Below are positions 50,618 through 60,106 of a stretch of 64,000 bases of DNA, in pieces. The notes under the pieces were generated by a model. The model was not told where the DNA came from. It made no database searches and saw only the letters and a list, made by a program, of their open reading frames with translations. A program made the translations under genes and the position numbers. Position 1 is the stretch's first letter; each line of letters starts with the position of its first letter. Source of the stretch: JARRRD01 sp046706685 (GTDB lineage Bacteria > Nitrospirota > Thermodesulfovibrionia > Thermodesulfovibrionales > UBA6898); NCBI GenBank assembly GCA_046706685.1, contig JBJKPE010000150.1, forward strand, positions 4,695-68,694, read 5' to 3'.

Positions 50618-51714
50618 GAAAGATAAGGGTACTCGTGGTCGACGATTCCGCGCTTATGAGAAAAATGATCCCCTTGATACTAAGTTCCGACCCTGAAATT
50701 GAGGTCGCGGGCACTGCGATGGACGGTCTCTTTGCCTTGAAGAAGATCAGGGATCTGGACCCTGATGTGATAACCCTCGATGTAAATATGCCGAGGATGG
50801 ACGGCATGGCAACTCTCAGACACATTGTTGAAAACTTTGGAATTCCTACTATTATGGTGAGTTCACTTACACAGAAAGATGCCGGTCTGACCCTGCAGGC
50901 TCTTGAAGCCGGTGCCTTCGACTTTGTTACTAAGCCGCAGGATGCCATTTCCGTCCATATAAAAGACATAGGACATGAGATCATTGAAAAGGTGAAGACG
51001 GCCTACGATAATCCCAATGCGAAATCAAAGATGAAGAAAGTCAGGCCCAGGAGCGATTCGCAACAATCGGTAATCAAGCGAGCCGATAAGGATCTCTTTG
51101 TGGGAAAATCCTGCGATGATGTGCTTGCCATAGGCGTATCGACAGGCGGACCGAACGCCCTGAGCTATCTGCTCCCCAATTTCCCCAAAGACTTTCCGGC
51201 GGCGCTGCTTGTTGTTCAGCATATGCCGGCCGGTTTTACGGATATGTTTGCCAGGCGACTGGACGCCATCTGCCAGATAGAGGTCACGGAGGCGAAGGAC
51301 GGCGCGCTGATATCGGCGGGGAGGGCGTTGATAGCGCGGGGGGACAGACACCTAAAAGTTAAAAGGAATCCTCTCGGTACTGTGGCCGTCCTCAGTAACG
51401 CGCCTCCGGTAAACGGACACCGGCCTTCGGCGGACGTGCTGTTTCACTCGGTTGCGGCCGAGTACGGCAGTCATGCAACAGGCCTGATCATGACCGGCAT
51501 GGGCAGCGACGGGGCAGCCGGTATCGGCGCAATCATGGCGAACGGCGGCTTAACTATCGCACAAAATGAAGAAAGCTGCCTGGTATTCGGCATGCCGAAG
51601 GCGGCCATCGAAAGGAAATATATAAAGCGTATCGTATCTCTTGAAGATATGGGAGTCTTTTTCATCAATTTGTTCATGAGAAAGGAGAGGGAATATGGAA
51701 CAGTTGTCCAGTAA
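50614..51714 (+). CDS. cheB: Chemotaxis methylesterase/response regulator CheB
   Basis: Removes receptor methyl groups when phosphorylated. Receiver with D56 in ITLDVNMPRMDG; linker; methylesterase domain with catalytic Ser in GVSTGGPNAL, His in VVQHMPAGFT and Asp in MTGMGSDGAAG. 366 residues. Overlaps cheA by ATGA and the cheY gene by 20 bp. Confidence 0.95.
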   Translation: MRKIRVLVVDDSALMRKMIPLILSSDPEIEVAGTAMDGLFALKKIRDLDPDVITLDVNMPRMDGMATLRHIVENFGIPTIMVSSLTQKDAGLTLQALEAGAFDFVTKPQDAISVHIKDIGHEIIEKVKTAYDNPNAKSKMKKVRPRSDSQQSVIKRADKDLFVGKSCDDVLAIGVSTGGPNALSYLLPNFPKDFPAALLVVQHMPAGFTDMFARRLDAICQIEVTEAKDGALISAGRALIARGDRHLKVKRNPLGTVAVLSNAPPVNGHRPSADVLFHSVAAEYGSHATGLIMTGMGSDGAAGIGAIMANGGLTIAQNEESCLVFGMPKAAIERKYIKRIVSLEDMGVFFINLFMRKEREYGTVVQ

Positions 51715-52114
51715 TAATAGCGGCGGATCATTCACCTGCCTTGTGGCTGACGACTCCCTGTTTGCCAGGAAGAACATCGGGAAAATAGTTTCTCGAATCG
51801 GCGGCCGGATGATAGGTGAAGCGGCAAACGGAATAGAAGCTGTCAAGCTCTACGATCAGCTCAGGCCCGATCTGGTTTTGCTTGACGTCACCATGCCCGA
51901 ACTTGACGGCATAGAGACGCTCAGGAAGATCATGGAAAAAGACAATGGCGCGAAAGTAATCATGGTGACTTCCCTGGGACACAAGGAAATGGTCTGGAAG
52001 GCCCTGCGCCTCGGAGCGAAACATCTTCTCAATAAGCCTTACGCCCCTGATCACGCTACCATGATCATCAAGTGGGTCCTTGAAGACGGGAAGGAGGCCG
52101 TAAATGCGACATGA
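51695..52114 (+). CDS. CheY-like single-domain response regulator (first of two)
   Basis: Receiver of 139 residues with a 13-residue N-terminal extension; acidic pair D19-D20, phospho-acceptor D64 in LLDVTMPELDG, and Lys in LLNKPYAP. It overlaps cheB by 20 bp and cheX by 11 bp. Either it or the second CheY-like protein (52565) could act at the motor; the other may be a phosphate sink. The sequence does not decide. Confidence 0.9.
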   Translation: MEQLSSNNSGGSFTCLVADDSLFARKNIGKIVSRIGGRMIGEAANGIEAVKLYDQLRPDLVLLDVTMPELDGIETLRKIMEKDNGAKVIMVTSLGHKEMVWKALRLGAKHLLNKPYAPDHATMIIKWVLEDGKEAVNAT

Positions 52115-52565
52115 ATATATAGAGCCGTTTGTGAACACCGCGCTGAGAGTAGTCGACAGAGTTATACACTGCGATATCACCATGGGCGCTACTTCCCTGG
52201 TGAGAAGCGATATGATAGACGATGATATTGCCATCCTGGTAAGGCTTCAGGGCGACTCCGACGGCAGCATAGTTTTGAGCATGCCTGCAGAGACCGCGCT
52301 CGGACTATGCAGCGCAATGTTTGTACAGAAGTTTGAAACATTATCCCCGGCAGGAATGGATGCTATTGCGGAGCTGGCAAACATGATTGCAGGGAATACC
52401 ACGAGTGTGCTCAATGACATGGGTTTCGACTTCAGAGTCTCGGCTCCTGTCGTTACCACAAAAAACTGCTTAACGGGGAAAACCCTCGAATTGGAAGCAT
52501 TCCAGCTGCCTCTGTTCACCGAATACGGGGAAATCATTATTAATGTGGTATTGAGGACGAACTGA
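52104..52565 (+). CDS. cheX: CheX-family CheY-P phosphatase
   Basis: Dephosphorylates CheY-P. The catalytic ExxN motif is E90-x2-N93 in AELANMIAGN, followed by the usual Gly and Asn. The protein has 153 residues and the CheC/CheX alternating beta-alpha pattern. It is placed between two cheY-like genes, overlapping both, which fits a role in resetting them. Confidence 0.88.
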   Translation: MRHEYIEPFVNTALRVVDRVIHCDITMGATSLVRSDMIDDDIAILVRLQGDSDGSIVLSMPAETALGLCSAMFVQKFETLSPAGMDAIAELANMIAGNTTSVLNDMGFDFRVSAPVVTTKNCLTGKTLELEAFQLPLFTEYGEIIINVVLRTN

Positions 52566-52945
52566 TGATAGACATGGGCGGGAAAAATGTTCTGGTGGTA
52601 GATGATTCGGCATTGATGCGCATGCTGATCTCGATGATCATAAAAAAAATGGCAAAGGGCGTAATTGTAACCGAAGCGGTCAACGGCTTTGATGCGATTA
52701 CAAAAATGGAGAAGCAGGATTTCGACCTCGTACTTACCGACATTGTGATGCCTGAAATGGATGGCCTTCAGATGGTAAGCACGATGCGCAATTCTTTGAA
52801 CAAGACAATCCCGGTAGTGATCATAACCTCGAAGGGAGAAACGCGAGAGAGGGAGCTTGGGCTTTTGCGCGGGGCAAATGGCTATCTTACAAAGCCGCTT
52901 GATGTTCATGCATTAAAGCATGCCGTCTTGGACTTTCTGAGATGA
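52565..52945 (+). CDS. CheY-like single-domain response regulator (second)
   Basis: Receiver of 126 residues; acidic pair D13-D14, phospho-acceptor D59 in LTDIVMPEMDG, Thr/Ser in VIITSKG and Lys in LTKPLD. It starts within the stop codon of cheX. The operon probably ends here; the next gene is 139 bp away with its own start signals. Confidence 0.9.
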   Translation: MIDMGGKNVLVVDDSALMRMLISMIIKKMAKGVIVTEAVNGFDAITKMEKQDFDLVLTDIVMPEMDGLQMVSTMRNSLNKTIPVVIITSKGETRERELGLLRGANGYLTKPLDVHALKHAVLDFLR

Positions 52946-53084
52946 CATGCCTTGACAATGCGCGTCCTTACCGATGAATAGATAGCTGATGCGATATGCG
53001 GCGTCCCCCAAAAGGCGGATTCTTTGCATGTAGCTCAGGACCTCCGGCGCGAAGCGCGCGTCGCTATACAGAAGGGGTGATAAC

Positions 53085-54128
53085 GTGGCTATTACACGAA
53101 TACTTCTGGTGGATGATGAGGATAGAGCATTGGATTCTTTTTCGATGATGCTGGAAAGTCGCGGTTATTATGTGAGGGCGGCCCGTCGGTTTGACGACGC
53201 AATCAGACTTGTATCAACGGAGGGATTCGATATAGCCTTCGTAGACCAGTTCCTGGGCCATACAAGGGGACTCGACCTCATACGAAGCATGGCGAATATA
53301 GACCCGGAGCTTTATTATGTAATCATGACAGCTAATGGGAGTACGGACCTTGCGGTCGAATCTCTGAAGAACGGTGCGTCGGATTTCATCGACAAGCCCT
53401 TCTCCATAGACGATCTGTTAAAAAGCGTCGATTATGTGAGTAAAAAACGGGAACTCGACTCGCAGAAGAAGGAAATGTTGTCTTTCCTTGAATCAGAAAT
53501 AAACAGGAAGACAGAGGAGTTGAAAACCGTATATCTGTCGGTCCTCTCCTCTCTCGCCCAGGCTATGGAGAAGAGGGATATGGGGACATACGGTCATTGC
53601 AGGAGGGTGAGTTATTGCTCAAGATTGATAGCGGCAACCCTGGACCTGAGCGAGAAAGAGAGAGAAGACCTTAAGGTTGCCGCGACGCTTCATGACATAG
53701 GCAAGATAGGTATCAGTGATTTTGTCTTGGGTAAGAAAGGACCGCTTAATGAAGAGGAGAAGACCATTATAAGAAACCATCCCGTAAAAGGCATTGAGAT
53801 ACTTAAGCCCATAAAGCATTTCGAATCCATACTTCCCGTAATATTGCACCACCATGAGAATTATGATGGATCAGGTTATCCGTCCGGCCTATCAGGGGAA
53901 AATATCCCACTGCTTGCAAGGATTATCGCTGTAGCTGATACTTATGATGCCATTCTGTCAATCAGACCATATCGGTCTGCAGCAACTCACAATGAGGCAA
54001 TCGTAGAGTTGATGCGCTGCTCCGGCAGACAATTCGATGCCAGTGTGGTAAATTCTTTTGTTGAGGCCAGCAGGAAATATTTCCGGCTCTTTGGTGATTT
54101 ACTACCCAAGGGTTCAATTTACACGTAA
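53085..54128 (+). CDS. Response regulator with HD-GYP domain (c-di-GMP phosphodiesterase)
   Basis: Receiver (D54 in FVDQFLG) followed by a coil (residues 120-160) and an HD-GYP domain. The metal site HDIGKIGI and the GYP motif in HHHENYDGSGYPSG are intact, so c-di-GMP hydrolysis is expected. The GTG at 53085 follows GGGGTGATAAC. It has 347 residues. It lies between the che operon and a GGDEF gene, so opposing c-di-GMP enzymes are adjacent. Confidence 0.93.
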   Translation: MAITRILLVDDEDRALDSFSMMLESRGYYVRAARRFDDAIRLVSTEGFDIAFVDQFLGHTRGLDLIRSMANIDPELYYVIMTANGSTDLAVESLKNGASDFIDKPFSIDDLLKSVDYVSKKRELDSQKKEMLSFLESEINRKTEELKTVYLSVLSSLAQAMEKRDMGTYGHCRRVSYCSRLIAATLDLSEKEREDLKVAATLHDIGKIGISDFVLGKKGPLNEEEKTIIRNHPVKGIEILKPIKHFESILPVILHHHENYDGSGYPSGLSGENIPLLARIIAVADTYDAILSIRPYRSAATHNEAIVELMRCSGRQFDASVVNSFVEASRKYFRLFGDLLPKGSIYT

Positions 54129-54210
54129 AATGGCCGTATTTGGGTGAAACCTCTGTGAAACTGTCTGTCCCCGGCCGGGGATTTGACGGGGAATACCCTG
54201 AGGAGGCGAA

Positions 54211-56037
54211 GTGGCAATCATGCGGACACAGCAACTCAACGACATGCAGGTAGCCGTTAAAGAGATGAAAGCGGCTCCTCAGTTTTCGAATATCCCGGCG
54301 CAGTCAGTTCTGGATGGCGTAGCCGACCCGGTCATGGTCATCGGCTCCGATTACCGGGTCATTGCAATGAATGAAACAGCCAGGCTGGAGCATTTCGGCA
54401 ACGGGCCTTTGCCCGACACAGTCTTTTGTTACGAGGCCACCCACCACAAGGAGGAACCATGCAGCAGCGTTGACCATCACTGTCCGATGATAGAGGCTCT
54501 GACGACGAGGAAGCCAGTCACCTCAATCCATAGCCATTTGACGGCTGACGGGACAGAGGCTGTCTTTGAGATCCTGGCTTCGCCCGTTTTCGACGAAAAA
54601 GGTGTCTTTATGTATGTTATCGAAACTAACCGTGACGTTACGCATCGGATGAGGGCAGAGAAAGCGTTGAGAGAAAGCGAGGCCCAGCTGAAAACCGTAA
54701 TTGATTCTATCAATGCAGGAGTTGTGCTCATCGACCCCGAGACACATATGATCGTCGATATAAATTTGTCTGCCCAGGAAATAATCGGCAAGAGCAAGGA
54801 AAGTATTGTCGGCAGCATATGCCATGGGTATATCTGCCCCGCAGAAGAAGGCAAGTGTCCGATAACCGACCTGAGCCAGACTATGAACTTATCGGAACGC
54901 AAGCTTATAAACTCCAGGGGTGAATATATTAACATTCTGAAAAGCGCCGCGATTGTCAAACTTAAAGATCGCACGTTTCTTATCGAGAGTTTTGTAGACA
55001 TTACGAATTGCAAGGTCTCGGAGGAAGCGTTAAAGGACAGGGAAGAACTGCGAAGGAAGAATGCGAAACTGAGCACACTCTATGAGTTCACGATTGCGGC
55101 GGGCAAGAATCTCGAAATGGAGAAGCTTCTTCCTGAAGTGCTGAATGCACTCATACGTATGGACCGGTTTGGCGTCGAGAAAAGGGCCGCCCTTTTTCGT
55201 GCCGAAGAGAAGAGTTTACACCTTGCCGCCGTGGTTGGGCTCCCAGGGGCCGTCAGCCGGTCCTGCAGCGTAGTCCGGTACGGCGAATGCCACTGCGGCA
55301 CGGCCGCAGAAAAAGGGGATGTCCTGATTTTGACTCATTCTGAATGCGAAGAAAGACATCCAATCGCGTGCAGAGGCCTCCGCCCACATGGCCATGTCAT
55401 CTTACCATTCAAGACCGGAGCGAAGGTTGACGGTGTGCTGTGCCTCCATACAGGTCTGGACACGTACATCGACGGATCCTCCCTCGAACTTCTCCGCTCC
55501 ATCGGCAATCAGCTGGGAGTCGCCGTGGAGCGGTCGCGTCTCTTTGAAGAGATGAGATCCAGTTCCCTGCATGATCCCCTCACCGGTCTGGGAAACAGGA
55601 GATACATGAAGATGCAGATAGATCATTATATCAACGCAGCAAAGCGTTACGGTAGGAGACTCTCCCTTGTCATGATCGACATAGATCACTTCAAAAGCTA
55701 CAACGATACTTACGGGCATGTCAGGGGAGATATGGTGCTTACCGATCTGGCGGCGCTTCTCAGAAGGCAGATGAGGGACGCAGACCAGATCTTCAGATAC
55801 GGTGGCGAGGAGTTCCTTGTCATGCTGCCTGAGACAGACCTGACTGACGCCTGTATCGCGGCGGAGAGGCTCAGAAGTGCTGTCGAAAGGGAAGGCATGG
55901 TCACAATTAGCCTCGGTGTCGCATCCTATGGCGACTTTGTGCAGTCAAGTGATGTACTTATAACGAAGACAGATACGGCGCTCTACATGGCGAAGCAGAA
56001 AGGCAGGAACAGAGTGGAGCCGTATTGTCGGCCCTGA
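54211..56037 (+). CDS. PAS-PAS-GAF-GGDEF diguanylate cyclase
   Basis: Makes c-di-GMP. PAS1 (about 30-155) and PAS2 (160-275) precede a GAF domain (290-445) and a GGDEF domain (450-608). The active site is GGEEF and the inhibitory RxxD site (RDAD) stands five residues before it, so product feedback is expected. Both PAS domains have cysteine clusters (FCYEATHHKEEPC then HHCP; ICHGYICP then KCP). No membrane segment. AGGAGG precedes the GTG at 54211; the ATG at 54220 is too distant from it. 608 residues. Confidence 0.93.
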   Translation: MAIMRTQQLNDMQVAVKEMKAAPQFSNIPAQSVLDGVADPVMVIGSDYRVIAMNETARLEHFGNGPLPDTVFCYEATHHKEEPCSSVDHHCPMIEALTTRKPVTSIHSHLTADGTEAVFEILASPVFDEKGVFMYVIETNRDVTHRMRAEKALRESEAQLKTVIDSINAGVVLIDPETHMIVDINLSAQEIIGKSKESIVGSICHGYICPAEEGKCPITDLSQTMNLSERKLINSRGEYINILKSAAIVKLKDRTFLIESFVDITNCKVSEEALKDREELRRKNAKLSTLYEFTIAAGKNLEMEKLLPEVLNALIRMDRFGVEKRAALFRAEEKSLHLAAVVGLPGAVSRSCSVVRYGECHCGTAAEKGDVLILTHSECEERHPIACRGLRPHGHVILPFKTGAKVDGVLCLHTGLDTYIDGSSLELLRSIGNQLGVAVERSRLFEEMRSSSLHDPLTGLGNRRYMKMQIDHYINAAKRYGRRLSLVMIDIDHFKSYNDTYGHVRGDMVLTDLAALLRRQMRDADQIFRYGGEEFLVMLPETDLTDACIAAERLRSAVEREGMVTISLGVASYGDFVQSSDVLITKTDTALYMAKQKGRNRVEPYCRP

Positions 56038-56418
56038 CGTGAAGAGGACCCCGAGGCATGGGCGAAAGTCGGCTTCTGTGCCTTGGCCTGACTGAGGCCG
56101 TCCGGTGCTGACCCCGGTTCTGCCTGCAGTTTCGGCATGGGAAGCGATTTCAGATCTTCGAGAACTCTTTCTCTGACCATACTCAGCCCTCTCGTAACAA
56201 CACTATCATGCCCCCAACTCTGCCAGCAGCACCACCCACAGCCCGATCCTTCTCCTACCAGGTCGTCGGACGAATGCCCTGCCCAGAAACGTCGTCACGC
56301 CTGCCAGGTTCTCGCAGATGAGCTTCATCAGAAACAGCGACAATGCGTCCGTCTCCGGCGTTACGTGCCCGCTGCCCGGCAGCAGTCCGTCTCAGTCAGG
56401 CGCGGCGCCATCGCGCTC
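56038..56418. other. 381-bp gap between the GGDEF gene and the phosphoketolase operon
   Basis: The two neighbours converge here. Base composition changes to more GC-rich and C-rich sequence from about 56200, in line with the phosphoketolase operon. A 40-codon frame on the minus strand (56206-56328) has no homologous feature that I recognise and no good ribosome-binding site. A GGCC inverted pair near 56085-56099 is too weak to be called a terminator. This is probably the junction of an acquired segment. Confidence 0.4.
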
Positions 56419-58881
56419 TTATCCCTTCCACTTCCAGTTCCGGATTTCCGGCATGTCCTGGCCGTGCCTGTCGACGTATGCCTTGTGGTCCAGCAGCTTA
56501 TCGCGCAGAAACTGTTTGGCGTACGCCGCTCTTGAGCCCAGGCCGGGCACACGGTCGATTACGTCGCCGACGAGGTGGAAGCGGTCGAGATCATTCAAGA
56601 CCACCATGTCGAAGGGCGTGGTGGTCGTTCCGTTTTCCTTGTAACCGCGTACGTGGAGATTCTTGTGATTTGTCCGCCGATATGCTAGGCGATGAATCAG
56701 CCAGGGATAGCCGTGGAAGGCGAAGATGATGGGCCTGTCCCTGGTGAATAGGACGTCGAAATCTTTATCGGTCAACCCGTGGGGATGCTCGCTCCGGGGC
56801 TGAAGCGTCATCAGGTCCACCACGTTGATGACACGGATCTTCAGTTCCGGGAAGTGCTGTCGCAATAGCTCGACGGCGGCCAGTGTCTCCAGCGTCGGTA
56901 CATCGCCGCAGCAGGCCATTACTACGTCTGGGTCGCCGCCCCTGTCGTTGCTGGCCCATTCCCAGATGCCAATCCCGGCCGTGCAGTGCTTGACGGCAGC
57001 ATCCATCTCCAGCCATTGGAGTTCCGGCTGTTTGCCGGCGACGATAACATTGACGTAATTACGGCTGCGCAGGCAATGATCTGTGACCGACAGCAGCGTG
57101 TTGGCGTCCGGAGGCAGATATACGCGGATGATTTCTGCCTTCTTGTTCACCACGTGGTCGATGAATCCCGGGTCCTGGTGACTGAAGCCATTGTGGTCCT
57201 GCCGCCACACGTGCGAGGAGAGCAGGTAGTTCAGGGAAGCGATCGGGCGCCGCCATGGGATGTGGTTTGCCACCTTGATCCACTTTGCGTGCTGGTTGAA
57301 CATCGAATCGACAATGTGGATGAACGCCTCGTAGCATGAGAAAAAACCGTGTCTGCCTGTCAGCAGGTAACCTTCGAGCCAGCCCTCGCACTGATGCTCG
57401 CTCAGCATCTCCATCACGAGGCCATCGGGCGAGACATGGTCGTCGATATCGATGATCTCCGCGGTCGAGCGGCGGTCGGTAATCTCGAAGAGGTTGGTCC
57501 AGCGATTTGACGCGGTCTCATCCGGGCTGAAGACGCGGAAATTGCGTGACTCGGTGTTCAGCTTGAGCACATCACGGATGAACTCTCCCTGGACCCGTGT
57601 GCTTTCCGCTTCCAGGGCGCCGGGCTTTGGTACCTTGACCGCGTAGTCGCGGAAATCCGGCATCTTCAACTCTTTAAGGAGAAGACCTCCATTGGCATGG
57701 GGGTTGGCTCCCATACGCCGCTCTCCTTTGGGCGCAAGCTCAGCCAGTTCAGGAATGAGCCTGCCGCTCTTGTCAAATAACTCTCCGGGCTTATAACTTT
57801 TCATCCATTCTTCCAGGATTTTCAGGTGTTTTGGTTTGGCGACAAAATCAGTAATAGGCACCTGGTGCGAGCGAAACGTGCCTTCGATAGGCAGGCCGTC
57901 AACCACCTTTGGGCAGGTCCATCCCTTCGGTGTGCGTAAAATTATCATGGGCCACTGCGGACGCTTTCTGAACCCTTTGGTACGTGCCCTACTCTGGATC
58001 TCTTTAATCTCCGCTACTATCGTATCGAGTGTCGCAGCCAGGAGTTGATGGACTTTCATGGGATCATCTCCTTCAACGAAATACGGCCTGTGGCCGTATC
58101 CACGGAAGAGCTGGTCCAATTCTTCGTGATCGATGCGCCCCAGCACGGTTGGACCGGCTATTTTGTAGCCGTTTAAATGCAGAATCGGCAGCACAGCCCC
58201 GTCGGTAATGGGATTTAGAAATTTATTTGAATGCCAGCTGGTGGCCAGAGGCCCGGTTTCGGCCTCGCCGTCGCCCACCACGCAGGCAACCAGCAAATCG
58301 GGATTATCGAATGCTGCGCCGTATGCATGCGAAAGAGAATACCCGAGTTCGCCGCCTTCATGGATGGAACCAGGCGTCTCCGGGGCCACGTGACTTGGGA
58401 TGCCGCCGGGAAAAGAGAATTGGGTGAAGAGCTTTTTCATGCCCTGTTCGTCCCGGGATATGTCCGGGTACAACTCGCTGTACGTGCCTTCCAGATAAGT
58501 GTTGGCCACCAGTCCCGGCCCTCCGTGTCCGGGGCCTGTGATATAAATCATGTTCAGGTCATGCTGTTTGATGATCCGGTTCAGATGGACATAGATAAGG
58601 TTCAGCCCGGTCGTCGTGCCGAAATGGCCCAGCAGTCGCGGCTTCACATGTTCCAGCTTCAAAGGTTTTTTCAGCAGCGGGTTGTCATAGAGGTAGATCT
58701 GGCCAACCGAAAGGTAATTGGCGGCGCGCCAATAGGCGTTCATCTTTCGCAGCAGCTCGGAAGACAAGGGCTTGTCCGCTACCTTCATATTGTCCGTTTT
58801 CACGGCGAAGTTCTCCTCAAACCCCCTCTTTACCTTCAGTGCAATGTTTTTTTCAGATGCTTTCTTTGTTTTCATAATCAT
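56419..58881 (-). CDS. xfp: Phosphoketolase (xylulose 5-phosphate/fructose 6-phosphate)
   Basis: Splits xylulose 5-phosphate (or fructose 6-phosphate) with phosphate to acetyl phosphate and glyceraldehyde 3-phosphate (or erythrose 4-phosphate), using TPP. Family segments include GPGHGGPGLVANTYLEGTYS, FSFPGGIPSHVAPETPGS, VVGDGEAETGPLATSWHSN and the C-terminal FHGYPWLIHRLAYRRTNHKN. At 820 residues it is full length. ackA is directly upstream and overlaps it by 29 bp, which completes the route acetyl phosphate to acetate plus ATP. The operon has a higher GC content than the flanks and probably came by transfer. Confidence 0.95.
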   Translation of the reverse strand: MIMKTKKASEKNIALKVKRGFEENFAVKTDNMKVADKPLSSELLRKMNAYWRAANYLSVGQIYLYDNPLLKKPLKLEHVKPRLLGHFGTTTGLNLIYVHLNRIIKQHDLNMIYITGPGHGGPGLVANTYLEGTYSELYPDISRDEQGMKKLFTQFSFPGGIPSHVAPETPGSIHEGGELGYSLSHAYGAAFDNPDLLVACVVGDGEAETGPLATSWHSNKFLNPITDGAVLPILHLNGYKIAGPTVLGRIDHEELDQLFRGYGHRPYFVEGDDPMKVHQLLAATLDTIVAEIKEIQSRARTKGFRKRPQWPMIILRTPKGWTCPKVVDGLPIEGTFRSHQVPITDFVAKPKHLKILEEWMKSYKPGELFDKSGRLIPELAELAPKGERRMGANPHANGGLLLKELKMPDFRDYAVKVPKPGALEAESTRVQGEFIRDVLKLNTESRNFRVFSPDETASNRWTNLFEITDRRSTAEIIDIDDHVSPDGLVMEMLSEHQCEGWLEGYLLTGRHGFFSCYEAFIHIVDSMFNQHAKWIKVANHIPWRRPIASLNYLLSSHVWRQDHNGFSHQDPGFIDHVVNKKAEIIRVYLPPDANTLLSVTDHCLRSRNYVNVIVAGKQPELQWLEMDAAVKHCTAGIGIWEWASNDRGGDPDVVMACCGDVPTLETLAAVELLRQHFPELKIRVINVVDLMTLQPRSEHPHGLTDKDFDVLFTRDRPIIFAFHGYPWLIHRLAYRRTNHKNLHVRGYKENGTTTTPFDMVVLNDLDRFHLVGDVIDRVPGLGSRAAYAKQFLRDKLLDHKAYVDRHGQDMPEIRNWKWKG

Positions 58882-60106
58882 ATTCCCCTTTCATGTGCGG
58901 GACCAGGATGTAGCAGACTGTTTTAGCTATCATCCATTCCTCGTCAGTATGAATGACGCGGACGGAGACCGGGCTCCCTGCCGTGGAAATCACGCCCGCA
59001 TTGGTCATGTTCTGTTTTTCTTCGAGTTCGACTCCAAGGAATCCCAGCCCGTCGCAAACACGTGAACGGACCGTGGGCGCATTCTCTCCGATGCCGCCGG
59101 CGAACACGAGTGTGTCCAGTCCGCCCAAAGCCGCCGCAAATGCGCCGATCCATTTCTTGACCTGGTAGCAAAACAGCGCGACCGCTTCAGACGCCCGCCC
59201 GTCCAGCGTTTCATGGTCAAGCAGGTCATGCATGTCGGAACTGGTCTCCGACACGCCGAGCAGTCCCGACTGGGAGTTGACCATCTCATTGAATTGCTTT
59301 GCGCTCATTTTCTCCGCGCGAGCCAGATACCAGACCAGTCCGGGATCGAGATCGCCGGAGCGGGTGCTCATGGGCAATCCGGCCGCTGGTGTGAAACTCA
59401 TGCTTGTGTCCACGGGTTTGGCTTGATGGACCGCCGCCAGGCTCGCGCCATTGCCGAGATGAGCGAGGATGACCCGGCCTTGTGCTTCTTCTGTTCCGGC
59501 CAGGCGAGCCAGTTCTTCCATGAGAAACGCATATGACAACCCGTGAAACCCGTACCGCCGCACCCCCTGCGCTTCGTAGCGGCGCGGGATAGGCAGCAGC
59601 CGGGCCACGCGAGGCAGGTCATGGTGAAAAGCGGTGTCGAAACAAGCCACTTGCGGCAGGTCAGGGAAGCGGTGATGAAAAGCCTCGGTCAACAGGATCT
59701 CTTCCGGGAGATGCTCAGGATCGAAGGGTGTGAGCTGCCGCAGGTATTCGACCATTTCCCCGGTGATCAACTGCGGGTCGCTGTACTTCGGTCCGCCATG
59801 CACCACGCGATGCCCCACACCGGCTAATGGAAGACGACCAAGGCGTTCCTCTATCCAATCCATCAGCGCGCCCACCGCCACCGTGTGGTCCGGCGCCGCC
59901 AGAGGCTTCGAAAAGTTGTCGCCGGGGTCCAGGCCTCTCACGCGCAAGGTCGCCTCCGGCAGCCCAATCCGCTCCACCGCGCCCTCCAGAATACGCCGGA
60001 GCGAGTCGCCGGCTTCGAACAAGGCGAACTTGATGCTCGACGAACCCCCATTGATGGTCAGGATCAGCCGTGAGTCGCCGATGCGGTGTGTCGGTTGGTC
60101 ATTCAT
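58853..60106 (-). CDS. ackA: Acetate kinase
   Basis: Makes ATP and acetate from acetyl phosphate. NGGSSSIKFALF, HRVVHGG, ACFDTAFH, YGFHGLSY, HLGNGASL and FAGGIGENAP are the family motifs. At 417 residues it is normal, with a short N-terminal extension before the first strand. It overlaps xfp by 29 bp downstream and the permease gene by 8 bp upstream, so all three are translationally coupled. Confidence 0.95.
   Translation of the reverse strand: MNDQPTHRIGDSRLILTINGGSSSIKFALFEAGDSLRRILEGAVERIGLPEATLRVRGLDPGDNFSKPLAAPDHTVAVGALMDWIEERLGRLPLAGVGHRVVHGGPKYSDPQLITGEMVEYLRQLTPFDPEHLPEEILLTEAFHHRFPDLPQVACFDTAFHHDLPRVARLLPIPRRYEAQGVRRYGFHGLSYAFLMEELARLAGTEEAQGRVILAHLGNGASLAAVHQAKPVDTSMSFTPAAGLPMSTRSGDLDPGLVWYLARAEKMSAKQFNEMVNSQSGLLGVSETSSDMHDLLDHETLDGRASEAVALFCYQVKKWIGAFAAALGGLDTLVFAGGIGENAPTVRSRVCDGLGFLGVELEEKQNMTNAGVISTAGSPVSVRVIHTDEEWMIAKTVCYILVPHMKGEYDYENKESI

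Noticed and set aside
56206..56328. Small minus-strand gene downstream of xfp
   Set aside because: A 40-codon frame without ribosome-binding site, homology or conserved features.
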